Assembly: GCA_028532985.1 (NCBI GenBank)
Contig: JANCIK010000011.1
Span: forward strand, 1,488,001 to 1,552,000
Reading direction: 5' to 3'
DNA: 64,000 nucleotides
From: Stropharia rugosoannulata
Taxonomy: Eukaryota > Basidiomycota > Agaricomycetes > Agaricales > Strophariaceae
The notes beneath the pieces are model-generated. The model was not told the origin of the DNA, made no database searches, and worked only from the letters and a program-made list of their open reading frames with translations. Both the position numbers and the translations under genes were made by a program. This document shows, piece after piece, positions 41,001 through 52,028 of the stretch (position 1 is the stretch's first letter; the number at the start of each line of letters is the position of its first letter).

Positions 41001-41879
41001 ATGCGCGGTCTTCTTGTAGCACTATGGGCTTTCTTAGCATACCAGGGTACGTATTTTCCCCCTTTAATCCAATTGTTGTCCTGACATAGTAGATTTAGCC
41101 TCGTCTACGATGCTTTCATCTCGTGGTGGGCGGACATTCCTCAACCTTTCGGCCCGACAAGGCACAAACCCAAATGACGTTTGTAGTTCGTACAGAGCTT
41201 CATGATCACTTCTGATACATAAAACATTATAGTGTGCTGATATTTGCAACTCGGTCGATAGTATTATCGAGGTATATTGTAGATTTTGTTCAGTTTTACT
41301 TTTCTTGATAACAAGGATGCATTAAATTTAGTCCTGCGGCATTTCAGCATCTTGTATATGCTCAAACACAGTGTCCTCTGGTGTACAGGCATGCGTCGAC
41401 TGCACGATTGATGCTGACCCAGTCCCAGACGTGATCGCAACAGGACTCAATCTGACGGAGAGTTAGTCCTCGAAAAAATTTCTTCTGTTCAACCGTACTG
41501 AAAACGATTACAATGGCCCATTTTAGCATTTAATAACCTTTGTGCAGGAGAAGATGTAACCGCAGTCACTCTTCCGGCTATACCAGGTACCTCCTCCGTG
41601 CCGAAGTCTAGTAGCACCCGAATATCCACTACACCCAGTTTGAGCAGTCCTTCACCTCCCAATTTGAGCACTGTTTCACCCACAACACCACCTCCTGTTG
41701 TATCTGTCCCTCCTGCCACACCTGATAGTCCTATACAACCCCAGACTACTATACGACCAACGTCAACAGGCCCTTTACCTACCACTACGTCCTCAGCAGC
41801 TTTCTCTATAAAAGCGGCTTGTACTAAAATGGTGGTTTTCGCGAATTTGTGTGTGGTTGTGCTTTTCAGATTGGCGTAG
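41001..41879 (+). CDS. Small secreted Ser/Thr/Pro-rich, probably GPI-anchored protein
   Basis: I do not recognise the family. A model with exons 41001-41046, 41093-41185, 41372-41461 and 41527-41879 gives 193 residues in continuous phase. The start MRGLLVALWAFLAYQ is a signal peptide. A short Cys-containing region follows (VQACVDCTIDADP, then NLCAGEDVTAV). After this comes about 75 residues of Ser/Thr/Pro-rich sequence (for example SPTTPPPVVSVPPATP), then the hydrophobic tail MVVFANLCVVVLFRLA. This layout is typical of GPI-anchored cell-wall or plasma-membrane proteins. The third intron boundary (41186-41371, long for this genome) is uncertain, as is the exact exon 2 acceptor. Confidence 0.55.
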
Positions 41880-42845
41880 TCTTGGGTGGCAAGTTGATCC
41901 ACATAGTCATTGGAACCAATGGAATTTGTACATAAAATAATGCCCGTGTCCTAAAGAACTCTTGGGGCTGGCTAAGCATGCACATACTCTAGATATCTTC
42001 ATCAGTCTTGGCTCAAACCCCCCGATGATATGCTACGCACTACTTTTTGATCTACCCTGCCAAGCTTACGCTACGGTGGCGTTGCGGCGGAGCAATCTAT
42101 CCCTCCGTTGTTGCTCTTCCACTATTAATACAGAAGACAGTTAACTGACGGCGCATGCACTCATGCGTTCGTCGAGGAAAAGATGATTCCGTTGCTTGGC
42201 AGTTGCTTAGCTTCTCTGTGTGCTCCGTTGTCTCCGCGGACAATACCAATCCACTATGCGTGGAATTCCAAGTCTGTGCAAAGTGCAATTGTTCCGTGAT
42301 ATCAATGATGTTGCATGTATGTATGTTGACACGGTACTTCATGGCTGCCGTATCTTGGATTCACCCTCTACGAGGATGTGTATGATGATGATGGCAGGCT
42401 TTTTTATCGATTCGGAATATTGAGTTATTTATAGATCACTAGCTACATACTAACAAAGTTGCGTTTTACTGATGTTCCATACTTACTTATAGGGAACGAC
42501 AAGGGAACGAACTTTGACCTTTACAACACGGCATTGATCAACTGACTGGGCGCTTAGCACTCGGCGCCCGGCTTTGAATCATTCAATATTAATTGATATG
42601 TAAACTAAACCGGTCCTTCTAAAGCCTACATATGCCTTCCATTTGCTTTGCACTTGGCAATATCCATTGCGTCTAGGGTACTAACGTAACTGTGGCCGTT
42701 TCACCTCACTGTCCGATGTCAAAGTCTATATCTAATACCATACGTAAGTGGTCAGTCATTTCAGAATATAAGGCCTGACCCTATGATTTACGTGCCTGCG
42801 ACTCTTGAGCTTGAGTCTTGACTCCACAAATCCGTCTCGCCCGTT
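41880..42845. other. Intergenic, about 1 kb
   Basis: Only short overlapping frames are present (for example 42155-42423), with no domain, signal peptide or partner exon. Confidence 0.4.
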
Positions 42846-44301
42846 ATGGGTCCTGCCGTTTCTTTAGTTTCGATTAGCCTGGCGACGGTCTGTGCTGAAA
42901 GCTCCCTTTTTGGTATATTTACTGTCCTATTCATATGCTCGACCTACATTCTCGCCAGGCGAAGATATCAAGCAACGAAACAACAGAAAGAAAGAAGCAG
43001 AACATCAGACATACTACACTCTTTGAACAGTCCGTTTATTTTATCCTCTGTTATCCTTGCAGCAGTCATTACAGGAGTGAGTAACAGTCATGTATCAGGA
43101 CTTGTATGTTGATATCTTTGAGTGTTAGCATTGGCTATTAACATGCATACGACTCTTTCAAGCATTCGTACCTCAGCATGGATCCTCTGACCCTCTGTCA
43201 TTTTACGCCAACCTACGTGCAGAAACAGAAGTCGTTAAAACCGTGCTTCTTGTGGCTAGTGTGGTGTTAAGCGATGCGACACTTGTATGATCTTGTCCAT
43301 GCAGCGAGTCTGCTTATCAAAGACTGTACTAACCAAAGGATAGATATACCGCTTATGGCTTGTCTGGGGAAAGAGAACATTCATTATCATTATCCCAGTT
43401 CTCACACTTATTGGAGTCCTCAGTAAGCTGAATCTACGCTTCCACCTGCCGATGGAAGGAAACTTAGTATTAACACCTAGTATTGGGAGTTGCTATCAAT
43501 ATCCAGATTGCAACTTTTCGACCAACGGAAGACATATTTCATAGAGTATTTCGACGTTGGATTATCACCAACTCATGCTTCACTTTAATGTAAGTGTCCA
43601 ACAAAGGTACACGAGCATAGGCATTGACAAAATCATTGGACATAGAACCAATATCTATTGTACAAGTGAGCTCCAATCCTTTTTCTAATTTACTCAGTAT
43701 TGTTGTTTCTAAGCTCAGCGACACCTTACCACTCCAGCTGGTATAATTTGGCGATTGTCGCGAGTCAATAATAAGATGAAGCAAGAAAGGACGTACAACA
43801 TAAAGGTGAGTGCCCCAGCCAAGACATATTCGGTTGTTGATTTTATTCTGAGATTAGACTATCCTGGCCATTTTTGTTGAGAGCGCTGCACTATACACGT
43901 ACGTCCGAGCTTGTACTCGTTTCCAAGAAGGGAAGTCTTAGAATTTGTTAACGCGCAGGTTCTGGGAAATCTTTTACACTATCGCGTACGAAACCCATTC
44001 CAACATGCAGTTCTTGGTAGTCGATTGTCTCCCAGCAGTTGCAGGCATTTCTGCAACATTGATCAATGTTCGCGTGGAACTGCATCACTATATCAAATCC
44101 TCCATTAAGCCTATCGCCGAGTCCAGTATTCACTTTGGTCCTTTAGGAACGACGATGCAGAGTGAGAATGCTGGAAATTCTTTATGTCGCTCATTGGTCA
44201 CTGTACGGAGTGAAAGACAGCGTGCGAGTGGATTTCAAGATAGAGGTTGTGACCCAATTGGTCAACTTGGTGAGCAAATTTCTACCTGGGACCGAGTGTG
44301 A
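42846..44301 (+). CDS. Multi-pass membrane protein of a basidiomycete family, function unknown
   Basis: Eight exons keep phase to the end and give 338 residues: 42846-43080, 43163-43284, 43344-43422, 43481-43589, 43646-43665, 43738-43805, 43858-43898 and 43959-44301. Hydrophobic segments include SLFGIFTVLFICSTYILA, FILSSVILAAVITG, VVKTVLLVASVVLSDA, TFIIIIPVLTLIGVLILGVA, WIITNSCFTLITNIYCTTGI, TILAIFVESAALYTF, and VVDCLPAVAGISATLINVRV. IYRLWLVWGKR is typical of a large Agaricomycete family seen next to many other genes. The first donor (GTAACA) is weak; a better GTGAGT four bases upstream would break the frame. No catalytic motif is seen. Confidence 0.65.
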
Positions 44302-44493
44302 GCACTGTCTGCATCCTTCGTTGGACCTGGTACGCTTTACCAGTTCTTCATATCGCTCGTTTTACATATGTCATAATTTATTTGACAGTTATAAACTACA
44401 TCATATTTCTTTAATTGCAACCTTCAGAATTTCAATTGCAGACCACGGAAATCGTTTGTCACTCTGAATCCAGGAGAGAGCTGACAGCAATTA

Positions 44494-45300
44494 CTAAACA
44501 ATGGTTTGGTACGGCTTTAAATCGTCGAGGAGCTTCTTCCAGCGGCCACCTTGCCAAGAAGCGATGTCTTTCCATTGCTCGCTGTCTTCTCCCCACACAA
44601 TCCGCAGCCAGATGAGCCATGATCCCACAGCGAAGTCTGCCCAGGAAACTGTCTCCCCTAATAAGAACGGCCCGCCGCTTTTCTCATACCATCCGGCTAC
44701 CTTTTCCAGCCCATTCTTGAACTTTCCCCATGCTTCCTTACCCTCCTCTCCCTTGGGTACGAGATCCTCGAGGGTCTTTCCGAATGCTTTCTCACGTGTA
44801 CGACGGAAGTATTCTGCGCTGGGTGGGTTGAGCTTTGGGCCAGTTGCAGGCAGGATGAAAGTCCAGAGAGTGCTGAGAGCGGCGTCCCGGAAGAGGTCGT
44901 CAAACGTAGCCTGAAGCCCAGCGGTATTGTTCGGGAAGAGGCTTGGCTTGTCCGGGTAGGTCTTTTCGAGGTATTCGGCAAGAGGTAAGGAATCGGATAG
45001 GTATACACCCGTCGAAGGATCATGCAGAGCTGGGAGTGTATAGTGTGGGGTACCATCTGCATTAGTAGATGTTGGCTTTATGCCATGTTTGATGCAGTGC
45101 GCTTCAATGTCAGGGTATTCAATCCATTCTGTCTTGTACGGCACTCCTTTGTAGTTTAGACAGTACCTGAATGAGGCAATCGGTGTTGATCAGGACTGAA
45201 TACTATTCTCAAGAAGCATTCCGTACCTTGTCTTCCAAGTGTTGGGAGACCAGGCATTGCCTGGCAGAGTCGAAGGGATATCATAGAAGATAATAGTCAT
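44494..45300 (-). CDS. Glutathione S-transferase, basidiomycete UstS/etherase-like group
   Basis: The protein is predicted to conjugate or reductively cleave substrates with glutathione in the cytosol. Exons 45300-45227 and 45166-44494 encode 248 residues. The N-terminal thioredoxin-like domain begins MTIIFYDIPSTLPGNAWSPN, the signature of a group expanded in wood- and litter-decay fungi. HYTLPALHDPSTG contains the cis-Pro, and LSDSLPLAEYLEKTYP carries the Glu/Asp-Ser glutathione site. The all-helical C-terminal domain includes SWADFAVGSWLIWL. The expected Ser of the catalytic site would lie in the PSTLPGNAWS loop. It faces the Nudix gene across an 0.8-kb divergent interval. Confidence 0.92.
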
Positions 45301-46134
45301 ACTTGGTGGCAGGAGTTATGAGAAAGATTTTATGAGAAGCAGACGTCTGTAGCAACTTCTGTTTCTTTTATACTTCTCTTGCGCGGTTTATTATTGACTT
45401 AATATCTTGATCAGGAAGTTCCGTGTTGGTTCCGTGTGGATTCAACATCAGCGATAAATACAAGATAAAAAATCGGACCGAAATTGGACTATATTGTACC
45501 CGGTGCGCACATGTAGTAAGCCTGTGATGATTCACATGTATTGGTAATCCATGACATACCAAGACTTGGAGAGCGCGTTAGCAAGCAGCTGAGCGCTGAG
45601 CTCTTGTTAAAAGAAAAATAAGTTTCTCGCCTTGTTCGCCAGTTTTTATTATTTGTGGCTATGGACGCGGCATTTCAAGCACGGTACATTGACGTCAGCC
45701 GAGATGCCGAAGTACGAAGGCTCTGGCTGTACTTGCAAATTTTATTTTCCTCTTCGGCACTTGGTTGAGTTTCCTTAGTCGTATGCTACCCATATTTACA
45801 ATCCAGAAGCTCATCAGTGGATATGGTTATTGATTGCCGTTTTCCTGGTCATTAAAGTGCCCTTTTTCGGGAACAAAGTTTGTAAGCCTTGATGCTTATC
45901 TATACGTGTTTAGTCCAATCAGATTGGATGTCGTGTGCCTCTCTCTACCTTCCCCGTCGAAACCAAAATCTGTCTATATAATGGTGTGTTGTCTTTCGGA
46001 GTTGTATAAAGCACTGGTTAACAACTCCGTTTTCATTTGTTCTCAATTTTGGTAAATTTCAGTCTTGTATGACCCAAAAGCATTTCATACACCTTGGAGA
46101 GGCTCACGTTTTTATATATCTATAGGCAGGCTAA
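45301..46134. promoter_or_regulatory. Divergent promoter interval
   Basis: This 834-bp interval lies between the GST gene (-) and the Nudix gene (+). A minus-strand TATAAAAG motif lies near 45367-45374, about 70 bp before the GST ATG. On the plus side, TATATATC near 46114 lies about 20 bp before the Nudix ATG. No gene is seen. Confidence 0.4.
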
Positions 46135-47526
46135 ATGAGCATACTTGATGTTGTCAACTCTTGCGACAATGTTCTTCTCAAACGCGACGAAAAGGGCTTA
46201 TACGACGCAGCACATGCCGACCATGAGCGCCTGGTTCCACTCTATTTGTCAAATTCACACACAAGCAGTATAATTGGTCTTCTTCGGCCAGTTATAGTTG
46301 AACAGCTGAAGGTTGAAAACGAACGTAGCAGGAAAAACGGGTTGCCTGAGTCGTGGTTATTAAACCTCGATGTCTCTGAAGTACTTCGCCATGTCAACAG
46401 ACTTCCAGGACCATATGCAAGTTTTCAGGGACATTTGAATACGCCTTCTAAGCGTACGGCAACCATGAAAGAAATTGGCGAGCGTTGGCGAGACATGGGA
46501 CTCTTCGCGGATGTGTGCGGTCCGAAACAGTGGAGAGACGAAATGTACCCAGTTTATGCGGATCCATTCGGAACTCGCGACTACCCTGGAGTTCAAGGAG
46601 CTGAACTTGAGTTGAACTATGCGTTTGAGATGGAGCGTTCTGTCTGCCCGCTTTTTGGACTCGTCACTTATGGTGTGCATCTGAGCATTTATGAAGAAGC
46701 TGTTGAAACAGAAAACAGACTGCTGCATCTCTGGGTACCGAAGCGCTCCCTACACAAGCCTACGTACGTTTTTTCCATGAACAATCAATGTATAATAGAC
46801 CACTCAAAACCATCCTAGTTTTCCCGGCTTTCTCGATAACACTGTAGCCGGCGGCGTTTCCAGTGGGATCTCAGTCTTTGACGTATTGATAAAGGAGTGC
46901 ATGGAAGAAGCCAGTATAAAGGCAGATATTGTTCGACAACATTGTCACTTGATTGGTGCAATTAGCTATTTCTCCAGGTGCGCCATACGGATTATTTATG
47001 TTCGTGACACTACATAACTTATGTAACCCTTATAGGAACATCGATGGTTGGTTGCAACCTGAGGTTGAGTAAGCGATGAACGTTTGTCTGCTGTATTTTT
47101 CTACTGTCTGATTTGATGGAATCCTTCTCAGGTATATCTATGGGATGGCAATCCCTCCTCACGTTGATCCAGGTCCTTTTACGCCTTGCCCTTTGGATGG
47201 GGAGGTGGAGTCATTTGAAGTGAGTTTTGTACGACATTTACTCCATCTACTGATGTCGAATATGAGCAGCTCTTAACACATGAACATGTAATGAAAAAAC
47301 TTCGCGCGGGCCTGTTCAAGCCGAACTGTGGTCTCGGTAAGCAAGAATTCCATGCCAAGCCATCAAATACTACAAACTCAAACAAGCGCCCACAGCCATC
47401 ATTTATCTTCTTATTCAACTCGGGTATATTACTCCCGAAAATGAGCCAGACTACTTGCAGATTACAAACCGCCTGCATGATACTTTTGATTACGCGAACG
47501 TGACTTACAATTCGATGCAGTCGTAA
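46135..47526 (+). CDS. Nudix hydrolase with DUF4743 domain (thiamine pyrophosphokinase-related)
   Basis: Proteins of this type hydrolyse nucleoside-diphosphate-linked or thiamine-phosphate-like compounds. In yeast and plants (Nudt20/24-like) members act on damaged forms of thiamine diphosphate. Exons 46135-46763, 46819-46977, 47036-47068, 47132-47219, 47270-47336 and 47396-47526 encode 368 residues. The N-terminal 140 residues form the DUF4743 part. The Nudix region starts at FPGFLDNTVAGGVSSG; the box helix is KECMEEASI, with the key EE pair. The C-terminal NEPDYLQITNRLHD is family-like. Exon 5 may start 3 nt earlier, which adds a Gln. It is probably cytosolic or mitochondrial; no clear targeting signal was seen. 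Confidence 0.88.
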
Positions 47527-47713
47527 TGGGCACCTCACATTACATACTGAGGATTACTGCTTACCACCTTATTCTCAATCTCATTTCGGACACTCATTGA
47601 CGAAAGTACACCTTTCATTTTGTTGGCATTGATCAGAATTATGGATTGACACATATAGACCTGCTATGAGATATGCAAACACACGAAAATAAGTAAGGGT
47701 TCTACATAATTGT

Positions 47714-48756
47714 TTATTCGAAAGCCATTCCCAAGGTCAATACAATGAAGATACCCCAGAGCATATTTAGGCCGCGGATAATATAGTGTGTCATTGTTTG
47801 CGTATCCACTGGTCGCATAGGGCATGTTTGATTGGTGAGCGCCTTATCTTCTAGACCCAGTAAGACTGTGATATTTCCTGCCTCAGTTGCGTTGACAGCG
47901 TCAAGGTCAGTATCATTACCATCCAACCTCGATGTACATTTGGGAGGAGGAACAGAAGGAGGGGACGAAATTGGCATAGCGCCGTGTAGCCCCCGTCGTA
48001 CTGTGCCTCCCCCTTGGGTTACAGATGTCATGCACTCCGTTTTTGAAATTTGCAAATCTGACGGCCTCGGAAGAGGCAGCGGGTACACTGTATCAAGGGC
48101 CGAGAAAACTGATCATGGCCATAACTTCAATGTTATTGGACGACTCAGCTTGGCAGACAGTAATATTTCTCACCATTCTCAGGAGCGCCTTTTGAACCTA
48201 CGCCAGGACACCGTGTCTGCTCCCCAAGGGCCGATAAAGCTGACAGTATGGGATGAATTTTTGCCATTATAAAATATGCCTCGTCAGGACGTACCTATCG
48301 ATGCTGAAATAGAGACAGGGTCATTGTTCCATCTTTTTCGGTCGAGCATTGCGGGCTCAAATATGAGGTTATTATAGCCGTAGTGGTTATAAACTCTCGG
48401 CTGAAGAAAGCTAATACAGCTGGGATCCAGTGCATGTGTCGTCTTCCAGGCGCATATCAAGGCCAGACTATATGGAATAAGTGTAATGGTAACAATGAAG
48501 GTCTGGAAAGCTGAAAACGCCCTGATGGGCATTTTGTACACATAAGTAAAGTCCACGTATGCAAATGAATCTTCTTATACTCTTCAAAAAGGTTTCCACA
48601 TCGATAAGAGAATGCTATGCTCTCACACACCGTGACGGCTATACTGGTGATTATTATAGTATGTGCTGTGCATAGTGTAATACAATCAGCCAAATTTAAA
48701 ACAATTAAAGAACGGCTGGTAGCCTCGAGCATGCAGCATGCCTGGGACACCGCCAT
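47714..48756 (-). CDS. Hypothetical membrane protein (gene model incomplete)
   Basis: I do not recognise the family. The first exon, starting at 48756, encodes MAVSQACCMLEATSRSLIVL and a first hydrophobic helix (CITLCTAHTIIITSIAVTV). A second piece carries AFQTFIVTITLIPYSLALIC. Two further pieces follow through introns with acceptors near 48241 and 48099. The last exon (about 48098-47714) encodes a Pro- and Asn-rich segment with several glycosylation sequons and a final helix MLWGIFIVLTLGMAFE. The junction between exons 1 and 2 (about 48520-48640) cannot be made with introns of normal length in frame. So the gene may be damaged, or an exon boundary has been missed. Confidence 0.35.
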
Positions 48757-48784
48757 GACAACTCGTGTTGTTAATTAATGTACC

Positions 48785-49987
48785 TTGGCCTTCTCAGTCA
48801 TACAAATAGTTTCCTTCACTATCAAAAACGACGCTTCCTGCGCTGACTTGCATGAGACTTCACCACTGGCACCTGCCGACTTCTCAGAGAAAAAGAGCAA
48901 GAGAATGCACAGGAGAAACTACGTCTCGGTTTCGGTCCAAACACTTCCCAACACCGTGACCAATGAAGAATTTTCTACAAATACTACAATCAAGATTACA
49001 CGTTGGAGATTGCTCAATACGCTTCTTCTCTTAGCTGTCGGGGTACAGAAAGCCATTACTTCTTACCGTGGGGAGAACACAGCAGCAACTACGCTAGACC
49101 TTGCACTAGGATCAGTATGGACTTTGATGTATGTGTCCCTCCCTCCATTCAAGTCGAAGCAAGGGCAGAGTTTGTGTACTATGATATTAATAGATCCATA
49201 TGGGCTGGTATACTAGAGGCAGAAGGGCCAAAGGTTATGCCTTGGCTCCTCTCTGTAGATTTAAATCATCAGAATAGGCTGCTACACGAGCTGGGTCAGT
49301 CGGCACGCATTTGTTGTTATGTTGTAAGCGTATCATTATTTGTCTTAAAAACTAATGACTATCCCAAGCAACAGATACTATATTCGCACGTGAATATGCC
49401 ATCGCACGCATTCCTGTTAACCCAGTGCGTCACTTACACTTGGCTTGGTTATAGTGACATGGGTAACTACACGGCCTATGCTCGAAGCTATTTTGCTTGA
49501 CTCCTCCGCGACTTTACCCACTATCCTACTCATCACGTTCTCCATACCCGTGATTACTACAGGAACTGTCGCGTTTCTTGTACGGGTGATATATTTCATG
49601 GTCAGACACGCAGCGGCCCTGGCATTGAAACGTTCGTTCACAAACTCGACAAGCCATAGGAACATTCATAATGACCGCGCACTTCAGTTGTTGGTCCTTG
49701 TAGTAAGCTTGTAAGACTAGACACTGACATGGAAGATTGACGAGAAGCTAATCAGATAATTGGAAAACAGGACAATTTTGACGATATGCTTCCCATGGGG
49801 TACTTCGCTCACAGAGCTTGTTTTTGAGACACCCATATTCGTGTCTAGGAAGTCCCGATGGGACTTGGTGATTCTCATGGAGACAGCCGCCCCACAGGCC
49901 TTGGTAATGGTGATAATTATTTTGCCATTACGTTTTGTCAGGTCATCGTTTCATGGACTAGGAAGACTTACGCATCTGTTTAAGTGA
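48785..49987 (+). CDS. Hypothetical multi-pass membrane protein (model incomplete, possibly decayed)
   Basis: One long frame reads ...TRWRLLNTLLLLAVGVQKAI and continues TSYRGENTAATTLDLALG followed by SVWTLM, a motif seen in a basidiomycete membrane-protein family. After a donor at 49130 (GTATGT), further pieces read WAGILEAEGPKVMPWLLSVD, CYVVSVSLFVLKTN, TLPTILLITFSIPVITTGTV, and VLVVSL, then LVILMETAAPQALVMVIIIL near 49900. I could not place the first exon or all junctions in one frame. A second, shorter copy of the GxYRGxxTxATxLDLxL motif lies at 50058-50150. The function is unknown. Confidence 0.35.
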
Positions 49988-50429
49988 AGGGCACTGAGGT
50001 AATGAATGCTGCAGATGTGCTAACTCATAATTGATGTCGTACTCCTCAGTGTGGGGATGGAAGAAGGTATCGGTACATATCGCGGGGATACCACGACTGC
50101 AACCGAGTTGGATTTGTATTTGGATGTTGTATGGACTTTACAAGCAAGCTTTGATCGACACTTTTCTTGATCTGGCGAACGAGCTCAGTGTAAAAGACGT
50201 GCACAGGTAGTAATGGGTATCGGTATTGGAGGTAGAGTGCCCCGAGGTGATGTCAACGTTCAATGTTCACGAGACCCAGTTAAACTGTAACATGTAAAGT
50301 TGTAAACATGCAAGCGGGAGCAATTTGAATTCACACCGTGCAAGCGGTCGGTTCATCCAAGTCACCGAGCCGGTGATCCTCCTTACTTATGTACTAATAA
50401 CTCACTCGCGGGACTACTCTCTATACAAG
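49988..50429 (+). other. Intergenic with a duplicated membrane-protein fragment
   Basis: Positions 50058-50150 encode GMEEGIGTYRGDTTTATELD followed by LYLDVVWTL. This aligns with the block at 49039-49130 in the preceding gene. No complete gene surrounds it, so it looks like a relic of a tandem copy. The right part is the promoter of the enoyl-CoA isomerase gene. Confidence 0.4.
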
Positions 50430-51799
50430 ATGGTTAGCACAGTGTCAGTCAATATTCGGGATCATATTGCCACTATCACCTTAAATCGCCCCCAAACTCT
50501 CAATGCTATTACTGCAGAAGGTTCGCTGTCATGTCCGATGCTATATTCTTCCAGTGTTGTTGACTCTCTTACTTTTTTGCAGACTACGATGCATTTGCAA
50601 ACGCTCTTAGAGAGATTGATGAAAATGAAGACGTTTTAATCACTGTTTGGCAAGGTAGGAGGCATTATAGTGATGTGCGATCCGTTCTCACGTACTGTTG
50701 TCCTAGCCAGTGGTAAATGGTTCTGCGCGTATGTGCTTTATAAAGACTGAGTTACTGGATGTTGTACTGAGACGTTGTCGCTTATGTTACAGAGGGACCG
50801 ATGTCAAGCGCTCAGGAGCTGCTGACCCGAGCGAATCACTTGGCAGTGTACGCAATGCGTTGAAAAACCAAGTCATAAAGACAACAATGGACTGTGGAAA
50901 GGCTGCAAGTCGCTCGCATTGCTTCATAGGCTTGTATTAACATTCCCCATTTTTAGCTGTACTCTCACACTAAAATCTTGGTGGCTGCTGTTAATGGTCC
51001 CGTTATGGGTGAGTCGATTCCGTTGACTGTCTTGAATTGACGCTCACCTCGTCAATGGCAGGTATAAGTGCAGGTATTACTGTGCCTGGTTCTCAACCTT
51101 TTCATAATTACTCACGCGTTTCCAGCGTTCCTGGGCTATTTCGACTTCATATATGCGCTGCCGAACGCATGGCTCGCCGTGCCCTTCACATTTCTAGGTG
51201 AGAATAACGTTATCACAGAGAAAGTCATATCTGACCCTCTACACAAAGGCATCATTGCCGAAGGAGGGTCAAGTGTCAGCTTCGTTAACAGAAGTACAAC
51301 TTCGTCATTAATTTCTTTTTATGCTGCTCAATGACTTGCCACAGTGGGGGTAGGCTTTGCCAACGAGGTCCTGCTATGGGGCAAGAAGAAGACAGCAGAT
51401 CAATTATGTGCCTGCGGCTTCTACAAGTTAGTGCACATTCTCGAGGCTGTTTATACCTTACTGAGGCGCGTGACGGCCAGCGAAATATTTCCTGAGCAGA
51501 GTACAGAGTCCTTCCATTCCGCGGTTCGGCAAAAGCTCCTAGCAGAGCTCGACGGCCTTGACCCGAAGGCTCTGCTGGCTGTACGGAGTCTTATTCGCCG
51601 CGGCCTTCATGAAAAGAACGACCCCGACGCTGTTAATCTCAGAGAAAGCTACTGTAAGTAGTTCACCCACTGGTATATTCATATCAAAGCACTGATCTCT
51701 TTGTTTTTCTCTACAGCGCAGGCTGAAAGATTTGCTAGCGGGGTTCCTCACAGGCAGTTTGCCAGGATCGCAGCTAAGGAGATCAAGCATAAGCTGTAG
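50430..51799 (+). CDS. Enoyl-CoA isomerase/hydratase family protein, probably peroxisomal
   Basis: This is a crotonase-fold enzyme, most like delta3,delta2-enoyl-CoA isomerases of unsaturated fatty-acid beta-oxidation. Eleven exons encode 271 residues: 50430-50520, 50583-50654, 50707-50728, 50793-50904, 50957-51008, 51062-51073, 51126-51197, 51249-51293, 51345-51426, 51481-51653 and 51717-51799. Core features are ITLNRPQTLNAIT, ASGKWFCAGTDVK (oxyanion hole), LVAAVNGPVMGIS, and the helix with PEGGSS-like AEGGSSVSF. The C-terminus is -HKL, the same tripeptide reported as a peroxisomal signal in yeast Dci1 (Eci1 has -HRL). Exon 4 to exon 5 seems to use a GC donor (GCAAGT), since no GT donor keeps the frame. 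One exon is only 12 nt. Confidence 0.9.
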
Positions 51800-52028
51800 C
51801 AACCTATCTCGTGGGTAGTACTTACAGTCATTTATGTATATACTATTTTGGAACTTGTAGCAAATATGCAGAAGTGTATGAGTACACGGCTCGAGCTATG
51901 ACGCGCGACGGTTAAAGGAGTTTTAAATTGAATATATGGAGCTCCGCTTCAAAGTCTATGATGGCCCCAAAATACTCCCAACTTGCCATCCAACATTGAG
52001 CAGCGCAGATCAGTGACCAGTACAAACC

